Assembly: GCF_014656455.1 (NCBI RefSeq)
Contig: NZ_BNCL01000010.1
Span: 78,122 to 142,121, forward strand
Direction of reading: 5' to 3'
DNA from: Paracoccus aerius
GTDB lineage: Bacteria > Pseudomonadota > Alphaproteobacteria > Rhodobacterales > Rhodobacteraceae
DNA: 64,000 bases
Position numbers and translations under genes: made by a program. Every line of letters begins with the position of its first letter. Position 1 is the first letter of the stretch. The notes under the pieces are model-generated. The model did no database searches, was not told where the DNA came from, and was given only the letters and a program-made list of their open reading frames with translations. This document shows, piece after piece, positions 26,877 to 36,179 of this stretch.

Positions 26877-27818
26877 ATGAAGCGACTGCTGACGGCGACC
26901 GCGATTTCTGCGGTGATGGCAACGGCTGCCCAGGCCGAGAATATCGGGGTGTCCATGGCGCTCTTTGACGACAACTTCCTGACCGTCCTTCGCAACGGGA
27001 TGCAGGAACACACGGCCAGCCTGGACGGCGTGACACTGCAGATCGAGGACGCCCAGAACGATGTCGGCAAGCAGCTGAACCAGATCCAGAACTTCGTGGC
27101 CTCGGGCGTGGACGCGATCATCGTGAACCCGGTCGATACCGACGCCACCGTGGCCATGTCGCAGGCGGCCGCCGATGCCGGCATCCCGCTGGTCTATGTG
27201 AACCGCGAGCCGGTGAACGTGGACGACCTGCCGGAAAAGCAGGCCTTTGTCGCGTCCGACGAAAAGGAATCCGGCACGCTGCAGACCCAGGAAATCTGCC
27301 GCCTGCTGAAGGAAGCCGGCAAGACCGAAGCCAGGGCCGTGGTCCTGATGGGCGAATTGTCGAACCAGGCGGCGCGGATGCGCACCCAGGACATCAAGGA
27401 CGTGATCGCCACGCCCGACTGCGGCTTCATCCAGATTGTCGAGGAGCAGACGGCCAACTGGTCGCGCACCCAGGCCGCCGACCTGATGACCAACTGGATC
27501 ACCTCGGGGCTGGAATTCGACGCGGTGATCTCGAACAACGACGAAATGGCGATCGGCGCGATCCAGGCGCTGAAATCCGCGGGCAGGTCGATGGACGACA
27601 TCATCGTGGGCGGGATCGACGCCACCCAGGACGCGCTTGCCGCGATGGAGGCGGGCGATCTGGACGTGACCGTCTTCCAGAACGCCGCGGGCCAGGGCCA
27701 GGGCGCCGTCGATGCAGCCCTCAGCCTGGCGCGGGGCGAGGAAGTGGAAACCAAGGTCTATGTCCCCTTCGAACTGGTGACGCCCGAAAACCTGGCGGAC
27801 TACCAGGCCCGGAACTGA
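26877..27818 (+). CDS. Sugar/inositol ABC transporter periplasmic binding protein (first copy)
   Basis: A 313-residue periplasmic protein with signal peptide (ending ATAAQA). Typical ribose/inositol-type binding segments follow: FVASGVDAIIVNPVDTDA, VYVNREPVN, NWSRTQAADLMTNWI, ISNNDEMAIGA and GGIDATQDALAAM. It delivers its ligand to the ABC ATPase and permease next downstream. The iol catabolic genes after it make myo-inositol the likely ligand (IbpA-like). GGAGGG precedes the ATG. A paralogue lies after the permease. Confidence 0.9.
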   Translation: MKRLLTATAISAVMATAAQAENIGVSMALFDDNFLTVLRNGMQEHTASLDGVTLQIEDAQNDVGKQLNQIQNFVASGVDAIIVNPVDTDATVAMSQAAADAGIPLVYVNREPVNVDDLPEKQAFVASDEKESGTLQTQEICRLLKEAGKTEARAVVLMGELSNQAARMRTQDIKDVIATPDCGFIQIVEEQTANWSRTQAADLMTNWITSGLEFDAVISNNDEMAIGAIQALKSAGRSMDDIIVGGIDATQDALAAMEAGDLDVTVFQNAAGQGQGAVDAALSLARGEEVETKVYVPFELVTPENLADYQARN

Positions 27819-27825
27819 CAGCGCA

Positions 27826-27850
27826 GCGCCGGGGCACGGGGTCCCGGCGC
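27826..27850 (+). repeat. Intercistronic hairpin after the first binding-protein gene
   Basis: GCGCCGGG (27826-27833) pairs with CCCGGCGC (27843-27850) across a nine-base loop, eight bases after the stop. There is no T-run, so it is more likely a 3' mRNA stabiliser for the binding-protein message than a full terminator. Confidence 0.55.
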
Positions 27851-27875
27851 ATCCCAGGATCACGGAGGGACGACC

Positions 27876-29414
27876 ATGGTCAGCCCAAGGACCGCTGCCG
27901 CGATCGACCGCGTGCAGGCTGCCATAGATCGCGACGGCGTCTTGTCGATCAGCGGCATCCGCAAGGAGTTTCCGGGCGTTCTGGCCCTTGACGACGTGCA
28001 GTTGCGCATCCGCCCCGGCACCGTCCACGCCCTGATGGGGGAAAACGGCGCGGGCAAGTCCACGCTGATGAAGATCATCGCCGGTGTCTATCAGCCCGAC
28101 GCGGGCGAGATCCGGCTGCGCGGCCAGGTGGTGGCCCTGAAATCGCCGCTGGACGCCCTGGACCAGGGGATCTCGATGATCCACCAGGAACTGGCGCTGA
28201 TGAACTGGATGACGGTGGCGGAAAACATCTGGATCCGCCGCGAACCCAAGAACCGTCTCGGCCTGATCGATCATGCCGAAATGGCCCGGATGACGGCCGA
28301 CCTGTTCGCGCGGCTGAACATCAGGCTGGACCCCCGCGCCCAGGTGTCCGAACTGACGGTCGCGCAAAAGCAGATGGTCGAGATCGCCAAGGCCGTCAGC
28401 CACAATTCCGACGTTCTCATCATGGACGAGCCGACATCGGCGCTGACCGAACGAGAGGTCGACCACCTGTTCGCCATCATCCGCGATCTGCGTCAGCGCG
28501 GCATCGGCATCGTCTACATCACCCACAAGATGAACGAGCTGTTCGAGATCGCCGACGAATTCACCGTCTTCCGCGACGGCAAGTATGTGGGCACCCACAA
28601 TGCCAAGAATGTCACCCGCGACGACATCATCCGCATGATGGTGGGCCGCGAGATCACCAACATGTTCCCCAAGGTCGACTGCCCCATCGGCGACACGATC
28701 CTCGAGGTGCGGAACCTGACCCTGCCCGGCGTCTTCCACGACGTGTCCTTCACCTTGCGCCGGGGCGAGATCCTGGGACTGGCCGGGTTGGTGGGTTCCA
28801 AGCGGTCGAACGTGGCCGAGGCGCTGTTTGGGGTCACGCCTGCCGAGTCCGGCGAAATCCTGATCGACGGGACGCCGGTCCAGATCAAGTCCCCCGCCCA
28901 GGCAATGGCGCATGGCATGGCCTTCCTGACCGAGGATCGCAAGGAGACCGGCTGCTTCCTGACGCTGGACTGCCTGGAGAACATCCAGTCCGCGCTGATC
29001 ACCCGCAGCCATGTGAAAAACGGCTTCGTCCGCCAGGCCGAGGTGAACAAGCTGGCCGAGGACATGGCCCGCACCCTGCGCGTCAAGACCCCGAACCTTC
29101 AGGAAACCGTGGAAAACCTGTCGGGCGGCAATCAGCAAAAGCTGCTGATCGCCCGCTGGCTTCTGACGAAACCCCGCATCCTGATCCTGGACGAACCGAC
29201 CCGCGGCATCGACGTGGGCGCGAAATCCGAAATCCACCGCCTGATCACCGAACTGGCCGCGCAGGGCGTGGCGGTGCTGATGATATCGTCCGAACTGCCC
29301 GAGGTGCTGGGCATGTCCGACCGCATCATGGTCATGCACGAAGGCCATGTGTCCGGCTTCCTGGACCGCGCGGAAGCGGATCAGGTCAAGATCATGTCGC
29401 TTGCGGCGAAGTAA
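27876..29414 (+). CDS. Sugar/inositol ABC transporter ATP-binding protein (two fused ABC domains)
   Basis: 512 residues, RbsA/MglA/IatA type. Domain 1 has Walker [13 protein letters not shown], a degenerate signature ([14 protein letters not shown]) and Walker [13 protein letters not shown]. Domain 2 has a degenerate Walker A ([14 protein letters not shown]), the good signature LSGGNQQK and Walker [14 protein letters not shown]. This complementary degeneracy is normal for the family, in which one composite site is active. GGAGGG precedes the ATG. It energises the permease at 29428. Confidence 0.93.
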   Translation: MVSPRTAAAIDRVQAAIDRDGVLSISGIRKEFPGVLALDDVQLRIRPGTVHALMGENGAGKSTLMKIIAGVYQPDAGEIRLRGQVVALKSPLDALDQGISMIHQELALMNWMTVAENIWIRREPKNRLGLIDHAEMARMTADLFARLNIRLDPRAQVSELTVAQKQMVEIAKAVSHNSDVLIMDEPTSALTEREVDHLFAIIRDLRQRGIGIVYITHKMNELFEIADEFTVFRDGKYVGTHNAKNVTRDDIIRMMVGREITNMFPKVDCPIGDTILEVRNLTLPGVFHDVSFTLRRGEILGLAGLVGSKRSNVAEALFGVTPAESGEILIDGTPVQIKSPAQAMAHGMAFLTEDRKETGCFLTLDCLENIQSALITRSHVKNGFVRQAEVNKLAEDMARTLRVKTPNLQETVENLSGGNQQKLLIARWLLTKPRILILDEPTRGIDVGAKSEIHRLITELAAQGVAVLMISSELPEVLGMSDRIMVMHEGHVSGFLDRAEADQVKIMSLAAK

Positions 29415-29427
29415 GGGAACCATTCGC

Positions 29428-30447
29428 ATGAGCAGCCAAGACATCACCGCCCGCACCGCCCCGCGCACGCAGCGCAAATGGCCCGCCGAGGTCAACATCC
29501 TGCTGGTCCTGATCGGCATCGCCCTGGTCTTCGAGATCCTGGGCTGGATCTTCCAGGGCCAGTCCTTCCTGTTTTCCTGGAACCGGCTGAAGATCATGAT
29601 CCTGCAGGTCTCGGTCATCGGGATCATCGCCGTGGGGGTGACGCAGGTCATCATCTCGGGCGGGATCGACCTTTCGTCGGGTTCCGTGGTGGGGGCGGTG
29701 GCGATGGTCGCCATGTCATTCGCCCAGGTGTCCACCTATGCGCGCGCGGTCTATCCTGCGCTGACCGACCTGCCGATGATCGTGCCCCTGCTGATCGGGC
29801 TTGGCTTTGGCGCCATCGTCGGCCTGATCAACGGCTGGCTGATCGCCTATACCAAGATCCCGCCCTTCATCGCAACGCTTGGCACGATGGTCACGGTGCG
29901 CGGCTTTGCCAAGTGGTACACCAAGGGCCAGCCGATCAGCTTCCCGACCGAGGGCTTTGCCTGGATCGGCAGCGGCATGATGCCGGTGGTGATCTTCATC
30001 CTGGTCGCGGCGATCTTCCACGTGGCGATGAAATACACCCGCTATGGCAAGTTCACCTATGCCATCGGCGCCAATGCCCAGGCCGCGCGCGTGTCCGGCA
30101 TCGACGTGGAACGCCACCTGGTCAAGGTCTATGTGATCGCCGCGATGCTGGCAGCACTTGCCGGGATGGTGGTCGCGGCCCGCGGGCAGACGGCGCAGGC
30201 CGGGATGGGCCTGGCCTATGAACTGGACGCCATCGCCATGGCCGTGATCGGCGGCGTGTCGTTGCAGGGCGGGCGCGGGTCGGTGCTGGGAACCGCCATC
30301 GGGATGGTCATCTTCGGTGTCATCATCTCGGGTTTCACCTTCCTGCGGCTGGACGCCTATTACCAGGAGATGATCAAGGGCGCGATCGTCGTGGCCGCCG
30401 TCGTGGCCGATGTCCACCGCCAGCGGAAGCGCCGGAAGACAAGCTGA
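29428..30447 (+). CDS. Sugar/inositol ABC transporter permease
   Basis: A 339-residue RbsC/IatP-type inner-membrane protein with about ten helices. Family stretches are VTQVIISGGIDLSSGSVVG, INGWLIAYTKIPPFIATLGTM and IGGVSLQGGRGSVLGT. The start at 29428 follows GTAAGGGAACC, 13 bases after the ATPase stop; an upstream in-frame start would lie inside the ATPase gene. The C terminus is strongly basic (HRQRKRRKTS). Confidence 0.92.
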   Translation: MSSQDITARTAPRTQRKWPAEVNILLVLIGIALVFEILGWIFQGQSFLFSWNRLKIMILQVSVIGIIAVGVTQVIISGGIDLSSGSVVGAVAMVAMSFAQVSTYARAVYPALTDLPMIVPLLIGLGFGAIVGLINGWLIAYTKIPPFIATLGTMVTVRGFAKWYTKGQPISFPTEGFAWIGSGMMPVVIFILVAAIFHVAMKYTRYGKFTYAIGANAQAARVSGIDVERHLVKVYVIAAMLAALAGMVVAARGQTAQAGMGLAYELDAIAMAVIGGVSLQGGRGSVLGTAIGMVIFGVIISGFTFLRLDAYYQEMIKGAIVVAAVVADVHRQRKRRKTS

Positions 30448-30454
30448 CACCGGC

Positions 30455-30476
30455 GCGGCCCCTGCTGCGGGGCCGC
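30455..30476 (+). repeat. Intercistronic hairpin before the second binding-protein gene
   Basis: GCGGCCCC (30455-30462), TGCTGC, GGGGCCGC (30469-30476), eight bases after the permease stop, with no T-run. It probably marks a processing or stability boundary within the operon. Confidence 0.5.
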
Positions 30477-30506
30477 CCCCCAACCCTGTCCGACAAGGAA
30501 ACCGCG

Positions 30507-31436
30507 ATGACCAGATTGATTGCCACCACCGCCCTCTGCCTGTCCCTGGCAGCCCCCGCGCTTGCCGAAACCCGGATCGGCGTCACCATGACGTCCTTTG
30601 ACAACCCCTTCCTGACGATCCTGCTGAACGGCATCCGGGCCGAGGCCGAACGGACCGAGGGCGTCACCCTGTCGGTGGAGGACGCGCAACTGGACGTGGC
30701 CAAACAACTGAACCAGGTGCAGAACTTCGTGGCCAACGGCGTCGATGCGATCATCGTGAATGCGGTCGACGGGGACTCGACATCGGCCATCACCGCCGCC
30801 GCGACCGGCGCCGGCATCCCGCTGATCTACGTGAACCACCCGCCCGCCGAACTGGAAACCGGGATGCCCCAGGGCACCGGCTATGTCGGATCGCAGGAAA
30901 CCGACGCGGGCCGGCTGGAAGCCGCCGCCGTCTGCGAGGCCCTGAAGGGGCGCGAGGATCCCAAGGCCGTGATCCTGATGGGACCGCTGGAAAACCATGC
31001 TGCCCTGGTGCGCACGAAGATGGTCGAGGAAGCCTTTGCCAAGCCCGACTGCCAGGTGGAAATCGTCGAAAAGCAGGTCGCCAACTGGAACCGCGTCCAG
31101 GCGCAGGATCTGGTCACGTCCTGGATGACGGCGGGCCTGGAGTTCGACGCCATCGTCGCCAACAACGACGAGATGGCGATCGGCGCGGCGCAGGCCCTGG
31201 CTGCCACCACCGGCAAGGGCGACATCGTCATCGCCGGCATCGACGCCACCGCAGACGGGCTGGCGGCGATGGAGGCGGGGCAGATGGACGTGACCGTCTA
31301 TCAGAACGCCACGGGCCAGGGCGAGCAGGCCGTCAAGGCCGCCGTCGCCGCCGCAGCGGGCGAAAAGATCGAACCCGAACACTGGATCCCGTTCGAGCCG
31401 GTGACCCCCCAGAACATGGCCGATTACCAGAAGTAA
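30507..31436 (+). CDS. Sugar/inositol ABC transporter periplasmic binding protein (second copy)
   Basis: A 309-residue periplasmic protein with signal peptide (ending APALA). It is clearly paralogous to the first copy: QNFVANGVDAIIVNAVDGDS, VYVNH-like YVNHPPAEL, NWNRVQAQDLVTSWM, ANNDEMAIGAAQAL and AGIDATADGLAAMEAG align throughout. Differences concentrate in ligand-facing loops (for example the NREPVNVDDL and NHPPAELETG regions), which suggests a different cyclitol or affinity. No second ATPase or permease accompanies it, so it likely shares the one transporter. Confidence 0.9.
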   Translation: MTRLIATTALCLSLAAPALAETRIGVTMTSFDNPFLTILLNGIRAEAERTEGVTLSVEDAQLDVAKQLNQVQNFVANGVDAIIVNAVDGDSTSAITAAATGAGIPLIYVNHPPAELETGMPQGTGYVGSQETDAGRLEAAAVCEALKGREDPKAVILMGPLENHAALVRTKMVEEAFAKPDCQVEIVEKQVANWNRVQAQDLVTSWMTAGLEFDAIVANNDEMAIGAAQALAATTGKGDIVIAGIDATADGLAAMEAGQMDVTVYQNATGQGEQAVKAAVAAAAGEKIEPEHWIPFEPVTPQNMADYQK

Positions 31437-31444
31437 GCGGTGCC

Positions 31445-31489
31445 GCCGGGCAGGGGGCGCCTCCTCCCCGTGCCCTGCCCGGCTTTTTT
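31445..31489 (+). terminator. Rho-independent terminator at the end of the ABC operon
   Basis: GCCGGGCAGGG (31445-31455) pairs with CCCTGCCCGGC (31473-31483), a perfect 11-bp stem followed directly by six T (31484-31489). It lies nine bases after the second binding-protein gene and 26 bases before iolH, so iolH either has its own start or depends on read-through. Confidence 0.85.
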
Positions 31490-31515
31490 CCAGACAATGC
31501 TACAGGACCGCAGTC

Positions 31516-32415
31516 ATGCGCATCGCCATCGACCCCTTCATGCACCGTCACCTGCCGCTCGAGGCGATCCCGGCCAAGGTCAAGGAGCTTGGCTATGACT
31601 GGATCGAACTATCCCCGCGCGGCGATTTCCTGGAATGGTTCAAGGCGCCGCGCGTCTTCCCCGACCGCGTCAAGTCCCTGAAACAGGCGCTGAAGGACGC
31701 GGATGTCGGCATCGCCAGCCTGCTGCCGATGTATCGCTGGGCCTCCAACGACGAAACCGAGCGTCAGGCCGCTGTCCGCCACTGGAAGCGCGCGATCGAG
31801 ATCGCGGTGGAACTGGGCGTGGACACGATGAACAGCGAATTCGGCCGCGGCCCCCATCCCGACAAGGGGTCCTGCTATTGCTGCCATACCGGGTCGATGA
31901 TCGAGGCCTGCGAGGACGCCTGGTGGCGCAGCATGGAGGAACTGGTCCCGATCCTGGAACGTGAAGGGATCCAGTTGAACGTGGAACCCCATCCGGAAGA
32001 CTGGTGCGAAACCATCCAGCCTGCCCTGGACATCATCCGCACCGTGAACTCGAAGAACGTGCGCTTCCTGTATTGCGCGCCCCATACCTTTTATTTCGGA
32101 GACGACACCGCGGCGATGCTGCGCGAGGCCGCCGACGTGCTGGCCCATGTCCATGTGGGCGACACCTTCAACCACAAGGCCAGTTCCGGCCTGCGCTATA
32201 TCCTGAACCCGCCGGGCACGCAGGCGCGTGTCCACCAGCACCTCAACATCGGCCAGGGCGAGGTGCCATGGGACGACTTCTTCGGCACGCTGGCCGCCAT
32301 CGGCTTTGACGGCATCATGACCGCCTGCGTCTTTGCCTGGGAAGACAAGGCCGACCAGTCGGGCCGCTTCATGCGCACCGAAATGCAGAAATACATCGAC
32401 CAGTATTGGAAGTGA
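31516..32415 (+). CDS. iolH: IolH-like sugar phosphate isomerase/epimerase (TIM barrel)
   Basis: A 299-residue protein resembling the IolH proteins of inositol operons: [16 protein letters not shown]-like [41 protein letters not shown] and [18 protein letters not shown]. The exact reaction of IolH is not settled. Unusual here is a Cys-rich insertion, [11 protein letters not shown] (C120, C122, C123, H124), between two barrel elements. It could bind metal or form disulfides. First gene of the iol catabolic run, eight bases before iolG. Confidence 0.82.
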   Translation: MRIAIDPFMHRHLPLEAIPAKVKELGYDWIELSPRGDFLEWFKAPRVFPDRVKSLKQALKDADVGIASLLPMYRWASNDETERQAAVRHWKRAIEIAVELGVDTMNSEFGRGPHPDKGSCYCCHTGSMIEACEDAWWRSMEELVPILEREGIQLNVEPHPEDWCETIQPALDIIRTVNSKNVRFLYCAPHTFYFGDDTAAMLREAADVLAHVHVGDTFNHKASSGLRYILNPPGTQARVHQHLNIGQGEVPWDDFFGTLAAIGFDGIMTACVFAWEDKADQSGRFMRTEMQKYIDQYWK

Positions 32416-32423
32416 GACAGGAC

Positions 32424-33440
32424 ATGACCGTCAGAATTGGTGTCATCGGCACCGGAGCCATCGGCCGCGACCACGCCCGCCGCATCAACCAGGTGCTGTC
32501 GGGCGGCAGCATCACCGCCCTGTCCGACGTGAACCGCGCATCGGCCGAGGCCGTCCGCGCCGACATCGCGCCCGACGCCACCGTCTTCGACAATGGCCAG
32601 GACCTGATCGCCAGCCCCGATGTGGACGCGATCCTCGTCTGTTCCTGGGGCGCGACGCACGAGGAATATGTCCTGGCCGCCATCGCCGCGGGCAAGCCCT
32701 GCTTCTGCGAAAAGCCGCTGGCGACGACCGCCGAGGGCGCCAAGCGCATCGTCGATGCCGAGGTGGCGCATGGGACGCGCCTGGTCCAGGTGGGCTTCAT
32801 GCGTCGCTATGACGAAGGATATGTCGCCCTGAAGAAGGTCGTGGACGGTCAGATCGGTGCGCCGATCATGGTCCATGCCGCGCACCGCAACCCGACCGTG
32901 CCGGAAGCCTATACCACCCCCATGGCGATCCACGACACGCTGATCCACGAGATCGACGTGTTCCGCTGGCTTCTGGACGACGACTATGTGTCCGCCCGCG
33001 TGACCTTTCCCCGGTCCTGCGCCCGCACCCATGCCAAGCTGCGCGACCCGCAGATCGTGACGCTGGTGACGGCCAAGGGCACGGTCATCGACACGGAGAT
33101 CTTCGTGAACTGCCATTACGGCTACGACATCCAGTGCGAGGTCGTGGGCGAGGACGGCGTGGCCCGGCTGCCCGAACCCATGTCCATCCAGACGCGCCTG
33201 AACGCGACCTTGCAGAACCCGATCCTGACCGACTGGAAGGACCGCTTCGTGGCGTCCTACGACGTGGAATTGCAGGACTTCCTGAAGGCCGCGGCGCAAG
33301 GCACGGCATCGGGCCCGACCTCATGGGACGGCTACATGGCCGCCGTCACCTCGGACGCCTGCGTGGCCGCGCAAGAGGCCGAGGGCGATGCCATAGCCAT
33401 CACCTATCCCGACCGTCCCGCCCTTTACGCCCAAGGCTGA
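32424..33440 (+). CDS. iolG: Inositol 2-dehydrogenase IolG
   Basis: A 338-residue Gfo/Idh/MocA dehydrogenase oxidising myo-inositol to scyllo-inosose with NAD+. It has Rossmann [23 protein letters not shown] with K97, and the catalytic Asp and His at D171 and H175 ([11 protein letters not shown]), matching the K97/D172/H176 triad of Bacillus IolG. The ATG at 32424 follows AGACAGGAC. Only three bases separate its stop from iolI. Confidence 0.93.
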   Translation: MTVRIGVIGTGAIGRDHARRINQVLSGGSITALSDVNRASAEAVRADIAPDATVFDNGQDLIASPDVDAILVCSWGATHEEYVLAAIAAGKPCFCEKPLATTAEGAKRIVDAEVAHGTRLVQVGFMRRYDEGYVALKKVVDGQIGAPIMVHAAHRNPTVPEAYTTPMAIHDTLIHEIDVFRWLLDDDYVSARVTFPRSCARTHAKLRDPQIVTLVTAKGTVIDTEIFVNCHYGYDIQCEVVGEDGVARLPEPMSIQTRLNATLQNPILTDWKDRFVASYDVELQDFLKAAAQGTASGPTSWDGYMAAVTSDACVAAQEAEGDAIAITYPDRPALYAQG

Positions 33441-33443
33441 CCC

Positions 33444-34229
33444 ATGCGCTTTGCCCTGAACCACATCGCGGCGCCGAACCTGTCGCTGCCGGACTTCTTC
33501 GCTGCTGCCCGCGACCTTGGCGTGACCGAGGTCGAGATCCGCAACGACCTGCCCGATGTCCTGTCCCAATGGCGCCCCGAGCAGGTGAAGGCCGAGGCCG
33601 AAAAGGCCGGCGTCACCATCGTCTCGATCAACGCGCTTTACCCCTTCAACACCTGGGCGGGCAACCTGCCCGCGCGGGCCGAGGACATGGCCGACTATGC
33701 CGCCGCCTGCGGCGCCAAGGCCTTGGTCATGTGCCCGCTGAACGATGGCACGCCGGTCGCCTTTGACAGCCTGGTGGGTGCGCTGACGGCGATGAAGACG
33801 ATCCTGGACACGCGCGGACTGACCGGGCTGGTGGAACCGCTGGGCTTCCCGATCTCGTCCCTGCGCACCAAGGCCGAGGCGATCCGGGCCATCCAGGCCG
33901 CCGGGGGCGAGGGCACCTTCCGTCTTCTGCACGACACCTTCCACCACCACCTGGCGGGTGAGACCGAGTTCTTCCCGGACTGGACCGGCCTTGTCCATAT
34001 CTCGGGCGTGATCGATCCCGACGTGGCGGTGGCCGACATGCTGGACGCGCACCGGGTGCTGGTCGATGGTCAGGACCGGCTGGAAAACCTGCATCAGATC
34101 CGGGCGCTGCTGGACGCGGGCTATGACGGGCCCTTCAGCTTCGAACCCTTCGCCCCCGAAGTGCATGGGGCCGCCGATCCCAAGGGCGCGGTGAAGACCA
34201 GCATGGCCTTCGTTTCCGCGCAGCTTTGA
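33444..34229 (+). CDS. iolI: Inosose isomerase IolI
   Basis: A 261-residue TIM barrel. SINALYPFNTWAG, LVEPLGFPISSLRT, LLHDTFHHHLAG and SFEPFAPEVHG correspond in order to the NALVFFN, EFVGHP, DSFHFHAMG and VELFRPEYY elements of Bacillus IolI. IolI interconverts 2-keto-myo-inositol isomers, allowing D-chiro-inositol to enter the pathway. It is slightly shorter than the Bacillus protein (278). It sits between iolG and iolC. IolE-like dehydratase is the alternative, but a better IolE lies at 38017. Confidence 0.8.
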   Translation: MRFALNHIAAPNLSLPDFFAAARDLGVTEVEIRNDLPDVLSQWRPEQVKAEAEKAGVTIVSINALYPFNTWAGNLPARAEDMADYAAACGAKALVMCPLNDGTPVAFDSLVGALTAMKTILDTRGLTGLVEPLGFPISSLRTKAEAIRAIQAAGGEGTFRLLHDTFHHHLAGETEFFPDWTGLVHISGVIDPDVAVADMLDAHRVLVDGQDRLENLHQIRALLDAGYDGPFSFEPFAPEVHGAADPKGAVKTSMAFVSAQL

Positions 34230-34251
34230 CGTCAAGACAAGGACCGATCCC

Positions 34252-36171
34252 ATGACCAAATCCCTTGACCTGATCACCATCGGCCGCGCGGGCGTCGATC
34301 TGTATGGCGCGCAGGTTGGCGGGCGGCTCGAGGACATGGGGTCGTTCCGCAAGTATATCGGCGGCAGCCCCACCAACATCGCCTGCGGCACGGCGCGGCT
34401 GGGGCTGCGGTCCGGTCTCATCACGCGCGTGGGCGACGAACATATGGGCCGCTTCATCCGCGAGCAGCTGGTGCGCGAAGGGGTGGACGTGCGTGGCGTC
34501 AAGACCGATCCCGACCGGCTGACCGCCCTGGTGATCCTGGGGATCCGCGACCAGGACCAGTTTCCGCTGATCTTCTATCGCAGCGACTGCGCCGACATGG
34601 CGCTGTGCGAGGACGACATCGACGAGGCCCTGATCACGGACGCCCGCGCGGTGCTGGCGACGGGCACGCATCTGTCCCATCCGCGCACCGAAGCCGCCGT
34701 CGTCAAGGCGCTGCGGCTGGCCCGCAAGCATGGCGCCCGGACGGCGCTCGACATCGACTATCGCCCGAACCTCTGGGGATTGGCGGGCCACGACGCGGGC
34801 GAAAGCCGCTTCGTGGAAAGCGCGGCGGTGACGGCCCGGCTTCAAGCCACGCTGCCCCTGTTCGACCTGATCGTGGGCACCGAGGAAGAGTTTCATATCG
34901 CCGGCGGCACCACCGACACGGTGGCGGCGCTGCGGGCGGTGCGCGGCGTCACCGACGCCACGCTGGTCTGCAAGCGCGGGGCTGCGGGCGCGGTGGCCTT
35001 TACCGGCGCCATCCCCGACAGCCTGGATCAGGGCGAAGCCGGTCCGGGCTTCCCGATTGAGGTCTTCAACGTGCTGGGCGCGGGCGACGGCTTCTTTTCC
35101 GGCCTGATGAAGGGCTGGCTGGATGGCGAGCCTTGGCCCAAAGCCCTCGAATACGCCAATGCCTGCGGCGCGCTTGCCGTCAGCCGACACGGCTGCACGC
35201 CCGCCTATCCCTCGCTCGAGGAGTTGGAGTTCTTTCTGCGGCGCGGCGTGATCCGGCCCGATCTGAGGAACGATGCCGAACTGGAACAGGTTCATTGGGC
35301 CACCAACCGCCAGCGCCGCACGGGCGGGGACTGGTCCACGATGCGGGTCTTTGCCTTCGACCACCGGATGCAGTTGGAACAGATGCCAGGCTACACGCCG
35401 CAGAAGGGCGGTGCCTTCAAGGAACTGTGCCTGCAGGCCGCGTTGCAGGTTCAGGGCGGCAAGCCCGGATATGGAATCCTCTGCGACAACCGCATCGGGC
35501 GCAATGCGCTGCACGCGGCCTCGGGCACCGGCCTCTGGATCGGGCGGCCCGCCGAATGGCCAGGATCGCGGCCTTTGGAACTGGAACCGGAACTGGGCGC
35601 CGACTGCGGCGGACTGGAGGCTTGGGCGCGCGAGAACGTGGTCAAGGTGCTGTGCTTCTGCCACCCCGACGACGACGAAGCCACGCGGGCCGGGCAGGAG
35701 GAAACCGTCAGGCGCCTGTTCCAGGCCGCCCGCCGCAACGACCTTGAATTCCTGCTGGAGATCATTCCGTCCAAGGTCGGCCCTGTGGACAATGAGACGA
35801 CGGCAACCCTGATCCGGCAGTTCTATGCGGCGGGCGTCTATCCCGACTGGTGGAAGCTGGAGCCGATGACGTCGGCCGTGGCCTGGCGCAAGGCCATCGC
35901 CGCGATCGAGGAGAACGACCCCCATACCCGCGGCATCGTGGTGCTGGGCCTGGACGCGCCCGAGGCTGGACTGGCCGACAGCTTTGCCGTCGCGGCCGCC
36001 TTTCCGCTGGTCAAGGGTTTCGCGGTCGGGCGCACCATCTTCGGCGCGGTGGCGCGGGCCTGGCTGGACGGCGACCTGACCGACGGCGAGGCGGTCGAGG
36101 AAATGGCGCGGCGATACGGTCGGCTTTGCGGCATCTGGGACAAGGCGCGGGCAGGCGCGAACGGGAAATGA
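34252..36171 (+). CDS. iolC: IolC kinase fused to DUF2090 (probable kinase plus aldolase)
   Basis: 639 residues. Residues about 1-320 are a PfkB kinase (ITIGRAGVDLYGAQVGG, GGSPTNIACGTARLGLRSG, VFNVLGAGDGFFSG) phosphorylating 2-deoxy-5-keto-D-gluconate. About 335-635 are DUF2090 (MRVFAFDHRMQLEQM, VKVLCFCHPDDDE, PDWWKLEPM, KGFAVGRTIF), an aldolase-like barrel fused to IolC in many proteobacteria. It has been proposed to cleave the kinase product, replacing IolJ. That fits here, because no separate iolJ is seen. Cytoplasmic; 22 bases after iolI and 8 before iolD. Confidence 0.92.
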   Translation: MTKSLDLITIGRAGVDLYGAQVGGRLEDMGSFRKYIGGSPTNIACGTARLGLRSGLITRVGDEHMGRFIREQLVREGVDVRGVKTDPDRLTALVILGIRDQDQFPLIFYRSDCADMALCEDDIDEALITDARAVLATGTHLSHPRTEAAVVKALRLARKHGARTALDIDYRPNLWGLAGHDAGESRFVESAAVTARLQATLPLFDLIVGTEEEFHIAGGTTDTVAALRAVRGVTDATLVCKRGAAGAVAFTGAIPDSLDQGEAGPGFPIEVFNVLGAGDGFFSGLMKGWLDGEPWPKALEYANACGALAVSRHGCTPAYPSLEELEFFLRRGVIRPDLRNDAELEQVHWATNRQRRTGGDWSTMRVFAFDHRMQLEQMPGYTPQKGGAFKELCLQAALQVQGGKPGYGILCDNRIGRNALHAASGTGLWIGRPAEWPGSRPLELEPELGADCGGLEAWARENVVKVLCFCHPDDDEATRAGQEETVRRLFQAARRNDLEFLLEIIPSKVGPVDNETTATLIRQFYAAGVYPDWWKLEPMTSAVAWRKAIAAIEENDPHTRGIVVLGLDAPEAGLADSFAVAAAFPLVKGFAVGRTIFGAVARAWLDGDLTDGEAVEEMARRYGRLCGIWDKARAGANGK

Positions 36172-36179
36172 GGGACCAC

